Shown here one piece after another: positions 1 to 8,370 of a stretch of 27,833 nt of DNA; positions within the stretch are counted from its first letter, which is position 1; the number at the start of each line of letters is the position of its first letter. The stretch comes from JBGVSA01 sp041807905 (GTDB taxonomy: Bacteria > Pseudomonadota > Gammaproteobacteria > Burkholderiales > Rhodocyclaceae): positions 1 through 27,833 of the forward strand of contig NZ_JBGVSA010000036.1 in NCBI RefSeq assembly GCF_041807905.1. The letters run 5' to 3'. Under the pieces are notes generated by a model that had not been told where the DNA came from, made no database searches, and was given only the letters and a program-made list of their open reading frames with translations. A program made the position numbers and the translations under genes.

Positions 1-1291
1 CGCCCAAGGCCCGCGGGCCGAACTCCATGCGTCCCTGGAACCAGCCGATGACTTTGTCCTGTGCGAGCAGCGCGGCGGCTTCATCCGCCACGTTGTGCAG
101 GCGCCGATAGCGCACGCGGGTCCACTTCAGGAAAGACTCGATCTCTTCATCGCCGTACGCCGGCCCCAGATAGGCGTGTTCCATCACGTAAGGCTTGATC
201 TGCCCGACCGCCTGCCGTTCGGCGTAGTCGATCCAGAGCGCGGCGCCCAGCGCCGTGCCGGCGTCGCCGGCCGCAGGCTGCACCCAGACGTTCTCGAATG
301 GGCCGATGTCGCGCACGCGTGCGTTCATGACGCAATTGAGCGCCACGCCGCCGGCCATGGCGAGGTTAGTGCTGCCGGTCTCGGACTGCAGCCAGCGCGC
401 CATGTCGAGCACGGTCTCTTCGAGCACTGCCTGCAGGGAGCGGGCGATGTCGTAATGCAGCGCCTCCAGCGGACCGCCGCGCTGGCGGGGCTGCCCGAAG
501 CGTTCGACCAATTGCGGCGGCAACACTTCATAGGCGCCGTGCGGGCGGCGGCGGATGATGTCGCGAAATTGCTCCACGTAACGCGGTTCGCCGAACGAAG
601 CCAACGCCATCACCTTGTATTCGTCCGACGAGTGGAGGAATCCGAGGTAGCGCGTCACCTCCTCGTACACCAGCCCCAGCGAGTGAGGCAGGTCGATCTG
701 CCGCAGTCGATGGTACTTGCCCTCGGCATAGTGACCGAAACTCGTGGTTGCGCGCTCGCCGCGCCCGTCCATGGTGAGTACGGCGGTTTCGTCGAAGGGC
801 GCCGCGAGAAACGCGCTCGCTTCGTGCGCGAGATGGTGTTCCACGAAGCGCCAGCGCGGCTGGACCCAGTCATGGTCAACACCCGCAAAGCGCTTCTGCA
901 AATGCAGCGGAGCCCCCGACACGAGCTGTCGCGGCGCGTTGACGACGTATGACATGAACAACGGGTCCCACGGCGAACGATGCCCGTTCGCGGCGCGCCG
1001 TGCCGACGGTTGCAGCGGCAGGGCGATGGTGGCTGCGTCGCTGTAGCCGTCGAGCAGGCGAGGATCGAACGAATAGGCGATGTGGTCGACGTCGCGCAGC
1101 GCGATGCCGGCCTCCGCCAAGCAGTAATCGATGGCATGGAAGGGCAGTTCCCACGTGGAAAAGGGCAGGGGTCGCTTGCCATGCTTGATATGTGTGAAGC
1201 GCTCGTCTTCGGCTGCGGCGATGACTTGCCCGTCGTGGACGAGGCAGGCGGCCGAATCGTGGTAGACCGCGTTGATGCCAAGCGTATACAT
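1..1291 (-). CDS. Carbamoyltransferase, NodU/CmcH family (3' end outside window)
   Basis: Transfers a carbamoyl group from carbamoyl phosphate to a hydroxyl of a sugar or other small molecule. Visible part is 430 residues beginning MYTLGINAVYHDSA, the typical N-terminus of the family (an ASKHA/Kae1-like fold), with the metal-binding HHLAH motif at residues 152-156. The window edge cuts it inside GRMEFGPRALG (420-430), the signature that opens the C-terminal part; the family usually runs to about 550-600 residues, so 120 or more are missing. The start is chosen because GGGAG lies just upstream of the ATG and 18 bp separate it from the glycosyltransferase stop. It is the last visible gene of the glycan run, which suggests it carbamoylates the sugar product made by its neighbours. 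The acceptor cannot be read from sequence. Confidence 0.9.
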   Translation of the reverse strand, partial: MYTLGINAVYHDSAACLVHDGQVIAAAEDERFTHIKHGKRPLPFSTWELPFHAIDYCLAEAGIALRDVDHIAYSFDPRLLDGYSDAATIALPLQPSARRAANGHRSPWDPLFMSYVVNAPRQLVSGAPLHLQKRFAGVDHDWVQPRWRFVEHHLAHEASAFLAAPFDETAVLTMDGRGERATTSFGHYAEGKYHRLRQIDLPHSLGLVYEEVTRYLGFLHSSDEYKVMALASFGEPRYVEQFRDIIRRRPHGAYEVLPPQLVERFGQPRQRGGPLEALHYDIARSLQAVLEETVLDMARWLQSETGSTNLAMAGGVALNCVMNARVRDIGPFENVWVQPAAGDAGTALGAALWIDYAERQAVGQIKPYVMEHAYLGPAYGDEEIESFLKWTRVRYRRLHNVADEAAALLAQDKVIGWFQGRMEFGPRALG

Positions 1292-1309
1292 GGCAGGCTC
1301 CCGAGGAAA

Positions 1310-2389
1310 TCAGCAAGGCGCAGGCTCGCGCCAGATGGCGCGCGCCGCCGCCGCCACTTCATCCGGCGGCACGCCGGTCAGGCACGCATGGTGTCCGGCC
1401 GGGCAGACGCTCTTGTAGCAATACTTGCAGGGCACATCGCGATACAGCACGCGGTTGTCGACCATCCACGGCGTGTGCTGCGGGTTGGTCAGCGCATAGA
1501 GGTCCACCACCGGCGTACCGAGCGCGGCGGCCAGATGCACTGGACCGCTGTTGTTGGCGATCAGCACGCGCGCGCCCTCGATCAGCGCGCCCAGCTCGCC
1601 CAGGTTCAGCATGCCGGCCAGACTGCGCGCACGGGGATGGCCGATGGCATCGAGCAGGGCGGCGACGTCGGCAGCCTCCGCGCACGAACCGGTGAGCACG
1701 ATGTAGCCATCGAAATCATCCAACAGCAGGCGCGCGGCACGTGCATAGGCCTGTGGCGGATACATGCGCGATGGTGCCGTCGCCCCCGCATGCAGCACGA
1801 GGTACGGCGTGCCGCCGTCGATGCCGGCATCGGCAAGCGTCGTGGCGAGGCGATCGCGCGCGGTGGCGCCCGGCCGGAAGACCAGTTTCTTGTCGTGAAC
1901 GACAGCGCCCACGTGGGCCACCAGATCGAGCTGCCGGCGCACTTCGTGCCGGATCTGCGTTTCGGGTTCGCGCTCGGGCACCCAGTCCGACAGCAGCGCG
2001 TACGGGTTCTCGCGGCAATGCGCGAGCACCTGCGGAATGCCGGAGAGGCGGCACATCAAAGCGGCAGGGAGCGGATTCTGGCTGTAGACGCTGAAGATCA
2101 CCGCGGCATCGAAACGGCACGCACGCAGCGTGGCGATCATGGCGTCGTCATCGATGAACGTGCCGTGCTGCGCATGCTTGACCCATGGCGCGTCGTAGGC
2201 GATGACGTCGTCGACGCAATCCAGATGCGGCGCCAGCGCCGCGCCGGCGCGCGAGGCCAGCAGCGTGATGCGCCGTCCGGGCGTGGCATCGCGCAGCGCG
2301 CGCATGGCCGGGGTGGTCATGAGCACGTCGCCCATGTTGTCCAGCCGGATGGCCAGCACGTTGTGCGCGTTCTGCCACGTCGTCGTCAT
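1310..2389 (-). CDS. Glycosyltransferase family 9 (heptosyltransferase-like)
   Basis: 359 residues. The N-terminus has the GT9 pattern IRLDNMGDVLMTTPAM (residues 14-29), and the C-terminal half has NNSGPVHLAAALGTPVVDLY, the nucleotide-sugar site of the heptosyltransferase fold. A cysteine cluster near the C-terminus (C321, C324, C329, C336, with GHH between) resembles the tail of LPS heptosyltransferases such as WaaF. By family it transfers an ADP-heptose or similar sugar to a growing LPS-core or related glycan at the inner face of the cytoplasmic membrane. It overlaps the upstream phosphatase by 4 bp (ATGA), so the two are translationally coupled. The GmhB-like neighbour is consistent with a heptose donor, but the real donor and acceptor are unknown. 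It is not an evident waaC or waaF and no gene symbol is assigned. Confidence 0.9.
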   Translation of the reverse strand: MTTTWQNAHNVLAIRLDNMGDVLMTTPAMRALRDATPGRRITLLASRAGAALAPHLDCVDDVIAYDAPWVKHAQHGTFIDDDAMIATLRACRFDAAVIFSVYSQNPLPAALMCRLSGIPQVLAHCRENPYALLSDWVPEREPETQIRHEVRRQLDLVAHVGAVVHDKKLVFRPGATARDRLATTLADAGIDGGTPYLVLHAGATAPSRMYPPQAYARAARLLLDDFDGYIVLTGSCAEAADVAALLDAIGHPRARSLAGMLNLGELGALIEGARVLIANNSGPVHLAAALGTPVVDLYALTNPQHTPWMVDNRVLYRDVPCKYCYKSVCPAGHHACLTGVPPDEVAAAARAIWREPAPC

Positions 2390-2970
2390 GCTGCCTGCCC
2401 CCGGTACAGGGCGCTGGCGATATGCAGCGCCGCGTCGTGCAGATCATCGGCGATCGCGTCCGGCACGCGTGCGGCGCAATCCTGCCGCCATTCGGTCTCG
2501 CCGCCGTTGTCGACCAGTATCGATTGGCAACCCGCGCGATGGCCGGCCTCCACGTCGTCGAGAATGTCGCCGATGAACCACGAGCGCGACAGATCCAGTC
2601 CAAGCTCGCGCGCAGCGGTCAACAACAGTCCCGGCGCGGGCTTGCGGCAGTCGCAGTCGCGGGCATATTCCGCCACCGTTCCCTGTGGATGATGCGGACA
2701 CCAGTAGCAACCGGACAGGCGCGCGCCGTTGGCGGCGAACATCTCGTGCAGGCGATTGGTGACGCCGCGCAGGCGCGCATGCTCGAAGCATCCACGCGCC
2801 ACGCCGGGCTGATTGCTCACCACCACCAAGGGCATGCCCAGGCGGCCCAGCACGTGCAGGGCGGCCGCCGCCTGCGGGGCGAACTTCATCAGTCGCGGCT
2901 CGACGTTGTACGGCACGTCCTGCAGCAGCGTGCCGTCCTTGTCGAGGAATACCGCCGGTCTCAGGGCCAT
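2386..2970 (-). CDS. HAD phosphatase, GmhB-like (heptose 1,7-bisphosphate 7-phosphatase family)
   Basis: 194 residues, the usual GmhB length. Motif I is FLDKDGTLL (nucleophile D10, acid/base D12), motif II VVVSNQPGVARG (around 49-60), the structural zinc site is C91-x-H93 with C106 and C108 followed by RKP (K110), and motif IV is GDILDD (134-139). GmhB removes the 7-phosphate of D-glycero-D-manno-heptose 1,7-bisphosphate on the way to nucleotide-activated heptose. I start it at MALRPAVFLD: the open frame extends far upstream, but that extension is Arg-rich shadow sequence of the SDR gene. It overlaps the SDR stop by 10 bp and the GT9 start by 4 bp. Whether this is the housekeeping GmhB or a paralogue dedicated to this cluster cannot be told; the lack of other gmh genes here suggests a dedicated copy. 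Confidence 0.85.
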   Translation of the reverse strand: MALRPAVFLDKDGTLLQDVPYNVEPRLMKFAPQAAAALHVLGRLGMPLVVVSNQPGVARGCFEHARLRGVTNRLHEMFAANGARLSGCYWCPHHPQGTVAEYARDCDCRKPAPGLLLTAARELGLDLSRSWFIGDILDDVEAGHRAGCQSILVDNGGETEWRQDCAARVPDAIADDLHDAALHIASALYRGQAA

Positions 2971-3776
2971 GATGTCTCCCGCATGGGCAACACCATCATC
3001 TCGGGAATCACCGTCTCGGCCGGCTGCGACAGCGCGAAGCGCACCGCGCGCGCCACGTTGGCCGGGTCCTGCAACACGGTCGGGTCGATATCGGGAAAGC
3101 GATCGAGCAGGAATGGCGTGCGCATGCCGCCGGCCACGATGGCGGTCACCTTGACGCCCTGCGGACGCAACTCGGCATGCAAGGCATGCGACAGGCCCAG
3201 CAATCCCCACTTGGTGGCGTGGTAGGCAGCGGCGTTCGGCCACGCGCGCCGCGATGCGGTCGAGGCGATGTTCACCACGTGCCCGCCGTGCTGGCGCAAC
3301 TGGGGCAGCGCTGCCCGCGTGAGCATGAATGGCGCGCTCAGGTTGGTCGCCACCACGCGGTTCCAGTCGCGGATTTCCAGCTCTTCGATCGGCAACGTGA
3401 TGTCGATGGCGGCATTGTTGATCAGCACGTCGATCCGCCCGAACGCCGTGAATGCGCCGTCGACGGTGCGTGCGACCGACGATTCATCGGTAATGTCGGC
3501 AGGCAACGCCATGACCCGCGCACCGCTGTCGTTCAGGCGCTGCGCGGTCGATTCGACCCCGGCGGCATCGCGGTCGACCGCGACGATGCACATGCCGTCG
3601 GCCGCCAGCGTCTGCGCGATGGCCGCGCCCAGGCCGCGCGCGGCGCCGGTGATGATCACTACGCGCTCATCGCGCTCATCGCGCTCATCGCGCTCATCGC
3701 GCTCATCGCGCTCATCGCGCTCATCGCGCTCATCGCGCGCATCGCGCGCATCGCTCTTTTGCTGGCTGAGTGTCAT
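2961..3776 (-). CDS. Short-chain dehydrogenase/reductase with (DER)n N-terminal repeat
   Basis: 271 residues. After MTLSQQKS comes a charged stretch of two DAR and eight DER triplets (residues 9-38), then a classical SDR: cofactor motif TGAARGLG (43-50), NNAA (120-123), a serine in NIASTAS (169-175), Y185-x3-K189, and a short C-terminus. D68 after the second beta strand suggests NAD(H) preference. The start is supported by AGGAG 6 bp upstream of the ATG at 3776; the next in-frame ATG lies after the cofactor motif, so the repeat appears to be translated. No substrate is evident; by context it may modify a sugar nucleotide or a lipid precursor. The gene overlaps the downstream GmhB-like gene by 10 bp and follows the GT4 gene by 15 bp. 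The charged extension is not part of the normal SDR fold. Confidence 0.88.
   Translation of the reverse strand: MTLSQQKSDARDARDERDERDERDERDERDERDERDERVVIITGAARGLGAAIAQTLAADGMCIVAVDRDAAGVESTAQRLNDSGARVMALPADITDESSVARTVDGAFTAFGRIDVLINNAAIDITLPIEELEIRDWNRVVATNLSAPFMLTRAALPQLRQHGGHVVNIASTASRRAWPNAAAYHATKWGLLGLSHALHAELRPQGVKVTAIVAGGMRTPFLLDRFPDIDPTVLQDPANVARAVRFALSQPAETVIPEMMVLPMRETSWP
3665..3754. repeat. 9-bp tandem repeat, 10 copies, inside the SDR coding start
   Basis: Unit gctcatcgc on the plus strand, eight identical copies (3665-3736) followed by two copies with one changed base (gcgcatcgc, 3737-3754). On the coding (minus) strand it reads DAR-DAR then eight DER. The unit length is a multiple of three, so gain or loss of copies changes protein length and not frame. 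Near-identity of eight adjacent copies suggests recent slipped-strand expansion. Confidence 0.97.
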
Positions 3777-3791
3777 GTCATGCTCCTGGCA

Positions 3792-5111
3792 TCAGATGCC
3801 CATGGACATCGGGGCGGAAGAGGGCGCAACCAGGGTGTCGACCGGCGCCTGCTCGTCGAATGCGCCGGCGTCGGCAGACTGCGCGACCGCGGTGTAGACC
3901 GCGATCAGTTCATCGGCCACCTTGGCCCACGTGAAGCACGCCTCGGCGCGCGCATGGCCTGCCAGTCCCATGCTGCCGGCCAGCGCAGGATCGTGGTACA
4001 GGCGTGCCAGACAGTGGGCCACGGCCAGCGGGTCGCGCGGCGGAACGAGAAAGCCGGTTTCGCCATCGACGACGCTGAAGCCGATGCCGCCCACCTCTGC
4101 GCCGATGACCGGGCGCGAGCACGCCATGGCCTCTACGGGTGTGATGCCGAACGGCTCATACCAGGGCGTGGTCACGAAGACGTTGGTGGCGCAGTAGTAG
4201 TGCGCCAGTTCGTCGCGGTCGCGCTGTCCGACGAAGTGCACCTGATGGCGAATGCCCAGGTCATGCGCGATCTGCGACAGACGGGCGATCTCCGGCGTGG
4301 CGACCGGGTCCGGTTCGTGGGTGTTGCCGCCGACCACGTACAGCGCAGCGCGGATGTTGTGGCGGTCGCGCAGCGCCGCGATCGACTCCACCACCGTATC
4401 CACGCCCTTGCGCGGCACCATCCGCCCGAGCTGGAGTACCGAGAACTCGCCAGCGGGCATGTCGAGCAGCATGCGCGAGTGCCGGCGCGACAGCGGGCGG
4501 AACTCGTGCGAATCGAAGCCGCACGGCACGACGTGGACGCGCCACGGGTCGACGCCGTAGAGGCGGCGCATGTCGGCGAGGTCCTCGGGGCACTCGGCGA
4601 CGATGGCATCGGCTTCGTCCATGGCGGCCTGCTCCATGGCGAAGCGCGAATCGGGAAAGCGGTCCGCCTCGCGTTGGTGTTCGCGGCGTACGCGGCCCAG
4701 CGCATGGAAGGTCACCACCAGCGGAATGCCAAAGGCCCGCCGCAACTGCAGGCCGATCCACGCCGACATGAAGAAGTTGGCGTGAATGACGTCATACGAC
4801 AGCGCCTGCCGGCGCATGAAGTACTGCATCCAGTCCGCGAAGTCGTCGACGTATGGCAGCAGTTCTTCTTTCGGAATGCAACGCGCCGGACCTGCCGGTA
4901 CATTAACCACGCGCACGCCCGGCAGCCACTCGATGACTTCCGGCTGTGCCGCAGAATCCCGGCGAGAGAAAACATCTACCAGCCAGCCGCGCGCGGCGAG
5001 CTGTCGCGCCACGTGGGCGACATAAACATTCTGCCCGCCGCAATCGACACTGCCGCTTTGTGCGAGGGGTGAGGCATGTTCGCTGATCAGTGCGATTCGG
5101 GTCGGGATCAT
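3792..5111 (-). CDS. Glycosyltransferase family 4 (group 1)
   Basis: 439 residues with the two-domain GT-B layout. The N-terminal part carries GSVDCGGQNVYV (residues 20-31), a loop seen in sucrose-phosphate-synthase/MshA-like GT4 enzymes. The C-terminal half has LGRMVPRKGVD (228-238) and the donor-binding E-x7-E motif in YEPFGITPVEAMA (E319, E327). The open frame extends further upstream, but I start at MIPTRIALISEH because Rossmann strand 1 begins there and AGGA lies 7 bp upstream. By family it is a retaining transferase of a sugar from a nucleotide sugar at the cytosolic side of the membrane. It is 15 bp from the SDR gene, clearly co-transcribed. The C-terminal 30 residues or so (Ala/Asp/Pro-rich) look like a disordered tail. 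Sugar and acceptor are unknown. Confidence 0.92.
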   Translation of the reverse strand: MIPTRIALISEHASPLAQSGSVDCGGQNVYVAHVARQLAARGWLVDVFSRRDSAAQPEVIEWLPGVRVVNVPAGPARCIPKEELLPYVDDFADWMQYFMRRQALSYDVIHANFFMSAWIGLQLRRAFGIPLVVTFHALGRVRREHQREADRFPDSRFAMEQAAMDEADAIVAECPEDLADMRRLYGVDPWRVHVVPCGFDSHEFRPLSRRHSRMLLDMPAGEFSVLQLGRMVPRKGVDTVVESIAALRDRHNIRAALYVVGGNTHEPDPVATPEIARLSQIAHDLGIRHQVHFVGQRDRDELAHYYCATNVFVTTPWYEPFGITPVEAMACSRPVIGAEVGGIGFSVVDGETGFLVPPRDPLAVAHCLARLYHDPALAGSMGLAGHARAEACFTWAKVADELIAVYTAVAQSADAGAFDEQAPVDTLVAPSSAPMSMGI

Positions 5112-5170
5112 GGATGTCCTCGCGGATTCACTATAGTGGTGAGCCACCGTCCGCAACCCGCGTGCCCACA

Positions 5171-5668
5171 TCAAGCGACAAACAGCCTCGAGGCGCTGCG
5201 ATCGTGGGTGTCGCGTGCCAAGGCCCGCAGGCACGCTGCAATGGCGCACGAGAAGGCTTCGTCGTACCACGGGTGAAATCCGCTCATGGCCACGACAATG
5301 CCATTGAGCGACACGCCACCCCATAGCAGAACGTCGCCTTCGCGAAGAACATGCGCGCACGAAGTCTGGACGGCGTGGCTGTCCATGCCGTGCTGCCAGC
5401 TCAGCCGTGCCTTGGCGCGCGCAAGACCGGCGTAATCGACGTCCCATTTGTCGCGCTCGCCCAGCGATCGCTCGTACAGGATCGCTTCTTCGAAGCTGCT
5501 GACAGCCGGTGTGCGGGCGGCATCCATGACGACGATGTGAAGGCACCCACTGTCACCGCAGCGTTGCACCTTCATGGCCGCTTCGATGGCGGGGAGGACC
5601 ATGTCGACGGCGTGCGCGGCGGCCGCGTGATCGGCAAAGTGACTGCGCGGGGGCGTTGTGGCGGGCAT
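5171..5668 (-). CDS. Small protein resembling the GlcG/HbpS family
   Basis: 165 residues from MPATTPPRSHFADH, preceded by GGAGAAG. I do not recognise it securely. An AHAVDMVLPAIEAAMK helix, then HIVVMDAARTP, then helices rich in Ala and Arg, then LLWGGVSLNGIVVAMSGFHPWYDEAF follow the order of the GlcG/HbpS (DUF336) fold: helix, strand with VVD, helix, GG(I/V)P-like loop, VGAIGVSG-like strand, DE-containing helix. Family members include heme-binding HbpS and uncharacterised accessory proteins encoded beside oxidoreductases or transporters. There is no signal peptide, so it is probably cytoplasmic. It sits between the exporter-receiver fusion (41 bp upstream) and the GT4 gene (59 bp downstream), both on the same strand. 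Function in the cluster is unknown; the family call is moderate. Confidence 0.6.
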   Translation of the reverse strand: MPATTPPRSHFADHAAAAHAVDMVLPAIEAAMKVQRCGDSGCLHIVVMDAARTPAVSSFEEAILYERSLGERDKWDVDYAGLARAKARLSWQHGMDSHAVQTSCAHVLREGDVLLWGGVSLNGIVVAMSGFHPWYDEAFSCAIAACLRALARDTHDRSASRLFVA

Positions 5669-5709
5669 GTTCTTCTCCGTGAACGTAAAAAGTGAAAGAC
5701 GCGATCGGC

Positions 5710-8367
5710 TCACGCATCCGTGGCGCGCCGGGCTGGCTGGCTGACCAGGCTGGCAATGCCGGCGAGCAATTCCTGCGGTGCGACCGGCTTGGCCATGTGC
5801 AACTGGAAACCGGCGAGCAGGGCACGCATGCGATCGCGCGACGATGCCAGCCCCGTCAACGCGATGGCGGGCAGCCGGCGGCCCGGCGGTACCTGGCGTT
5901 GCTCTTCGAGTTCGCGCACCTGACCGATGACTTCGTACCCGTCTTCGCCGTCCGCCAGCGAGATGTCGCACAGCAATGCCTGCGGCCACTGTTCGGCCGG
6001 CGTGGCGGCGAGCCAGGCCAGCGCGGCACGGCCCGAAGCAAACGGGCGCACCTCGATGCCTTCGGGGATGAGCACTTCGCCGAGCAGTTGGCGCGCTTCG
6101 TCGTCGTCATCGATGCACGCCACGGTGACGCCGGAGAGCCCCGGCACGTGCGATGCTGTTTGAATCGAAGCGGGCGCCACGGCGCGCAGAGGCACCTCGA
6201 AGACCATGCGCATCAGTGTGTCGTCGCGCGTGACAGAAAACCTGCCGCCATTGCGCGCCAGCAGATCTTCGGCGTCGACCACATCGAAGACCGGCTTCGC
6301 GGCGGCGCCTTCGGCCGACGGCAGTCGCTCGCGCACCGCACCTTCCAGCGTCAGCAATGCGTTGGCCCCTTGCCGTTGCAGGTGAAGCTCCATGCTGCCG
6401 GCCTGGCCGACCGCGTCGATCATGTGCGCCATGGCGTCCCAGATGGCCTTGTGCAGCGCCGTCAGGTCGCCGGTGATGCGCATCGCCTCGGGCGCGATGC
6501 TGGTGTAGAGCTTGATGCCACGCTCTTCGATGCTGCCGCGCAGTCCGTCGATCACGTCGGCGACCAGCGAAGTCAGATTGAGCGGCTGCCGTGCCAGCCG
6601 TTGGGCAGTGAATTCGAGATCGCGTTGCTGCTGCTGCAGGCGCCACATCTGCGCGTATACGCCCGACTGCGCGAGCAGCGCATCGTGCGTGCCGCGCTCG
6701 ACGATGTAGCCGTGCTCCATGACGAGTATTTCGTCGGCATCGACCACGGTCGACAGACGGTGGGCGATCAGCAGGCTGCTGCGGTTCTTTGCCAGGCGGT
6801 TCAGTTCGTCCTGGATGGCGCGCTCCGAGCGCGTGTCGAGTGCGGCCGTGGCCTCGTCGAACACCAGGATCGGCGGGTTCTTGAGGATCGCCCGCGCAAT
6901 GGCGATGCGTTGGCGCTCCCCGCCCGAGAGCTTCACGCCGCGTTCGCCGACGAGCGTGTCGTACTGCTGGGGTAGCGTGCGTATCAGCTCGTCGATCTGC
7001 GCCGCGCGGGCCGCGTCGATCACTTCGGCCATGCTCGCGCCCGGCCGCCCGTAGGCGATGTTGTAGCCGATGGTGTCGTTGAAGAGCAGCGTGTCCTGCG
7101 GAACGATGCCGATGGCGCGCCGCAGGCTCGCCTGGCTGACCGAGCGCACGTCCTGCTCGTCGATGGTGATGCGCCCGGCACCGACGTCGTAGAAGCGGAA
7201 CAGCAGGCGGGCCAGCGTCGACTTGCCCGAACCGCTGCCGCCGACGACGGCCACGGTCTTGCCGGCCGGGATCGTGAACGACACGTCGTGCAGGATCGGC
7301 CGGTCCGGTTCATAGGCGAAGACCACGTTCTCGAAGCGCACGTGGCCTGCGCGCACACGCAGCGCGGGCGTGCCCGCCTGCTCGACCACGTCCGGCCGCT
7401 GGTCGAGCAGACCGAACAGGCGCTCGGCGTTGATGGTGGCGTCCTTGGCCTCGCGGAAGATGAAGCCCAGCGAATTGAGCGGCAGGCAGATCTGCAGCAC
7501 GTAGGCGTTGATCAGCACCAGGTCGCCCACCGTCATGCTGCCGCGCACGACGTATTGCCCTGCCAGCAGCATGATGGTGGCCACGCTCACCGCGATGATG
7601 GCGCTCTGCCCGATGTGCAGCGTCGACAGTGCGCGCTGGTTCATGACGCCGGTGCGCGCCCAGTGGTTCATGATCGAGCGGAAGCGCTCCATCTCGCCGG
7701 TCTCGCCGACGTAGAACTTCACCGATTCGTAGTTGAGCAGGCTGTCGACGAGCCGGCCGTTGGCGTTCGAGTCGAGGCGGTTCATGGCGCGCTGAAACAC
7801 CGCCCGACGCTGTGTGAAGACCACCGTGAAGACGGCGTACACCACGAAAGTGATCACCATGATCACCGTGAACAGATAGCTGTATGCCACCGCCAGAATG
7901 ACCACCACCGACGCCATTTCGATGAGCGTCGGCACGATGGTGAACAACGCCACGCCGAGCAGAAAACCGATGCCCGTGGTGCCGCGTTCGACGTCGCGCG
8001 TCAGCGCCCCGGTCTGACGCTGGTTGTGAAAGCGCGGGCCGAGATCGTGCAGATGCGTGAAGGCGCGCACCAGAAAGTCCGCCACCGTGGTCTGAACCAC
8101 GCGCGCGAAGATCACGTCGCGCAACTCGCCGAACAAAGTGCCGAAGAAGCGCAGGATGGCGTAGCCCAGCAGGAGGAAGACCGGCAGCGTCAGCGCCACG
8201 TTCTGGGCGCTGAACTGGTCGACGATCTGCTTGAGCGCCATCGGCACCGCCACCGCCGACAGTTTGGCGAGCACCACCAGGCCGATGGCGGCGAGCGTGC
8301 GCCTGCGGAAACGCCAGATTGCCGCACCCAATGTCATCCACACGCGTTGCGAGGTGCGGTCGGTCAT
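5710..8367 (-). CDS. ATM1-type ABC exporter fused to degenerate HATPase and receiver domains
   Basis: 885 residues. Residues about 20-305 form the six-helix exporter domain. The text FHNQRQTGALTRDVERGT, LNYESVKF and FREAKDA is close to the ATM1/ABCB7 subfamily, which exports glutathione-linked compounds. The ATPase domain (about 340-575) is complete: Walker A GGSGSGKST 376-384, signature LSGGERQR 480-487, Walker B LVFDEA 501-506, H-loop H536. Residues about 594-728 resemble the ATP-binding part of a histidine kinase, ending GGRFSV...MVFEVPL, but have no phosphoacceptor His box, no DNGxG motif, and an N-box reading AIWDAMAHMIDAV, where the Asn residues are replaced. Residues 747-877 are an intact receiver: D752-754, phosphoacceptor D801, T838, K860. 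The start is 3 bp after the GT2 stop. The fusion suggests transport controlled by phosphorylation; the phosphodonor and substrate are unknown. Confidence 0.93.
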   Translation of the reverse strand: MTDRTSQRVWMTLGAAIWRFRRRTLAAIGLVVLAKLSAVAVPMALKQIVDQFSAQNVALTLPVFLLLGYAILRFFGTLFGELRDVIFARVVQTTVADFLVRAFTHLHDLGPRFHNQRQTGALTRDVERGTTGIGFLLGVALFTIVPTLIEMASVVVILAVAYSYLFTVIMVITFVVYAVFTVVFTQRRAVFQRAMNRLDSNANGRLVDSLLNYESVKFYVGETGEMERFRSIMNHWARTGVMNQRALSTLHIGQSAIIAVSVATIMLLAGQYVVRGSMTVGDLVLINAYVLQICLPLNSLGFIFREAKDATINAERLFGLLDQRPDVVEQAGTPALRVRAGHVRFENVVFAYEPDRPILHDVSFTIPAGKTVAVVGGSGSGKSTLARLLFRFYDVGAGRITIDEQDVRSVSQASLRRAIGIVPQDTLLFNDTIGYNIAYGRPGASMAEVIDAARAAQIDELIRTLPQQYDTLVGERGVKLSGGERQRIAIARAILKNPPILVFDEATAALDTRSERAIQDELNRLAKNRSSLLIAHRLSTVVDADEILVMEHGYIVERGTHDALLAQSGVYAQMWRLQQQQRDLEFTAQRLARQPLNLTSLVADVIDGLRGSIEERGIKLYTSIAPEAMRITGDLTALHKAIWDAMAHMIDAVGQAGSMELHLQRQGANALLTLEGAVRERLPSAEGAAAKPVFDVVDAEDLLARNGGRFSVTRDDTLMRMVFEVPLRAVAPASIQTASHVPGLSGVTVACIDDDDEARQLLGEVLIPEGIEVRPFASGRAALAWLAATPAEQWPQALLCDISLADGEDGYEVIGQVRELEEQRQVPPGRRLPAIALTGLASSRDRMRALLAGFQLHMAKPVAPQELLAGIASLVSQPARRATDA

Positions 8368-8370
8368 CGA

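Noticed and set aside
980..2692. Plus-strand 570-residue open frame opposite the GT9 and carbamoyltransferase genes
   Set aside because: Antisense shadow of two recognised enzymes; composition is His/Arg/Gln-rich and no domain is recognisable.
3665..3754. Tandem repeats considered as a CRISPR array
   Set aside because: The units are 9 bp, contiguous, without spacers, and in frame within a gene.
3177..5072. Long plus-strand open frame opposite the SDR and GT4 genes, including an ALI-repeat tract
   Set aside because: It is the antisense frame of real genes; the ALI tract is only the 9-bp repeat read on the other strand. No ribosome-binding site and His/Arg-rich composition typical of shadow frames.
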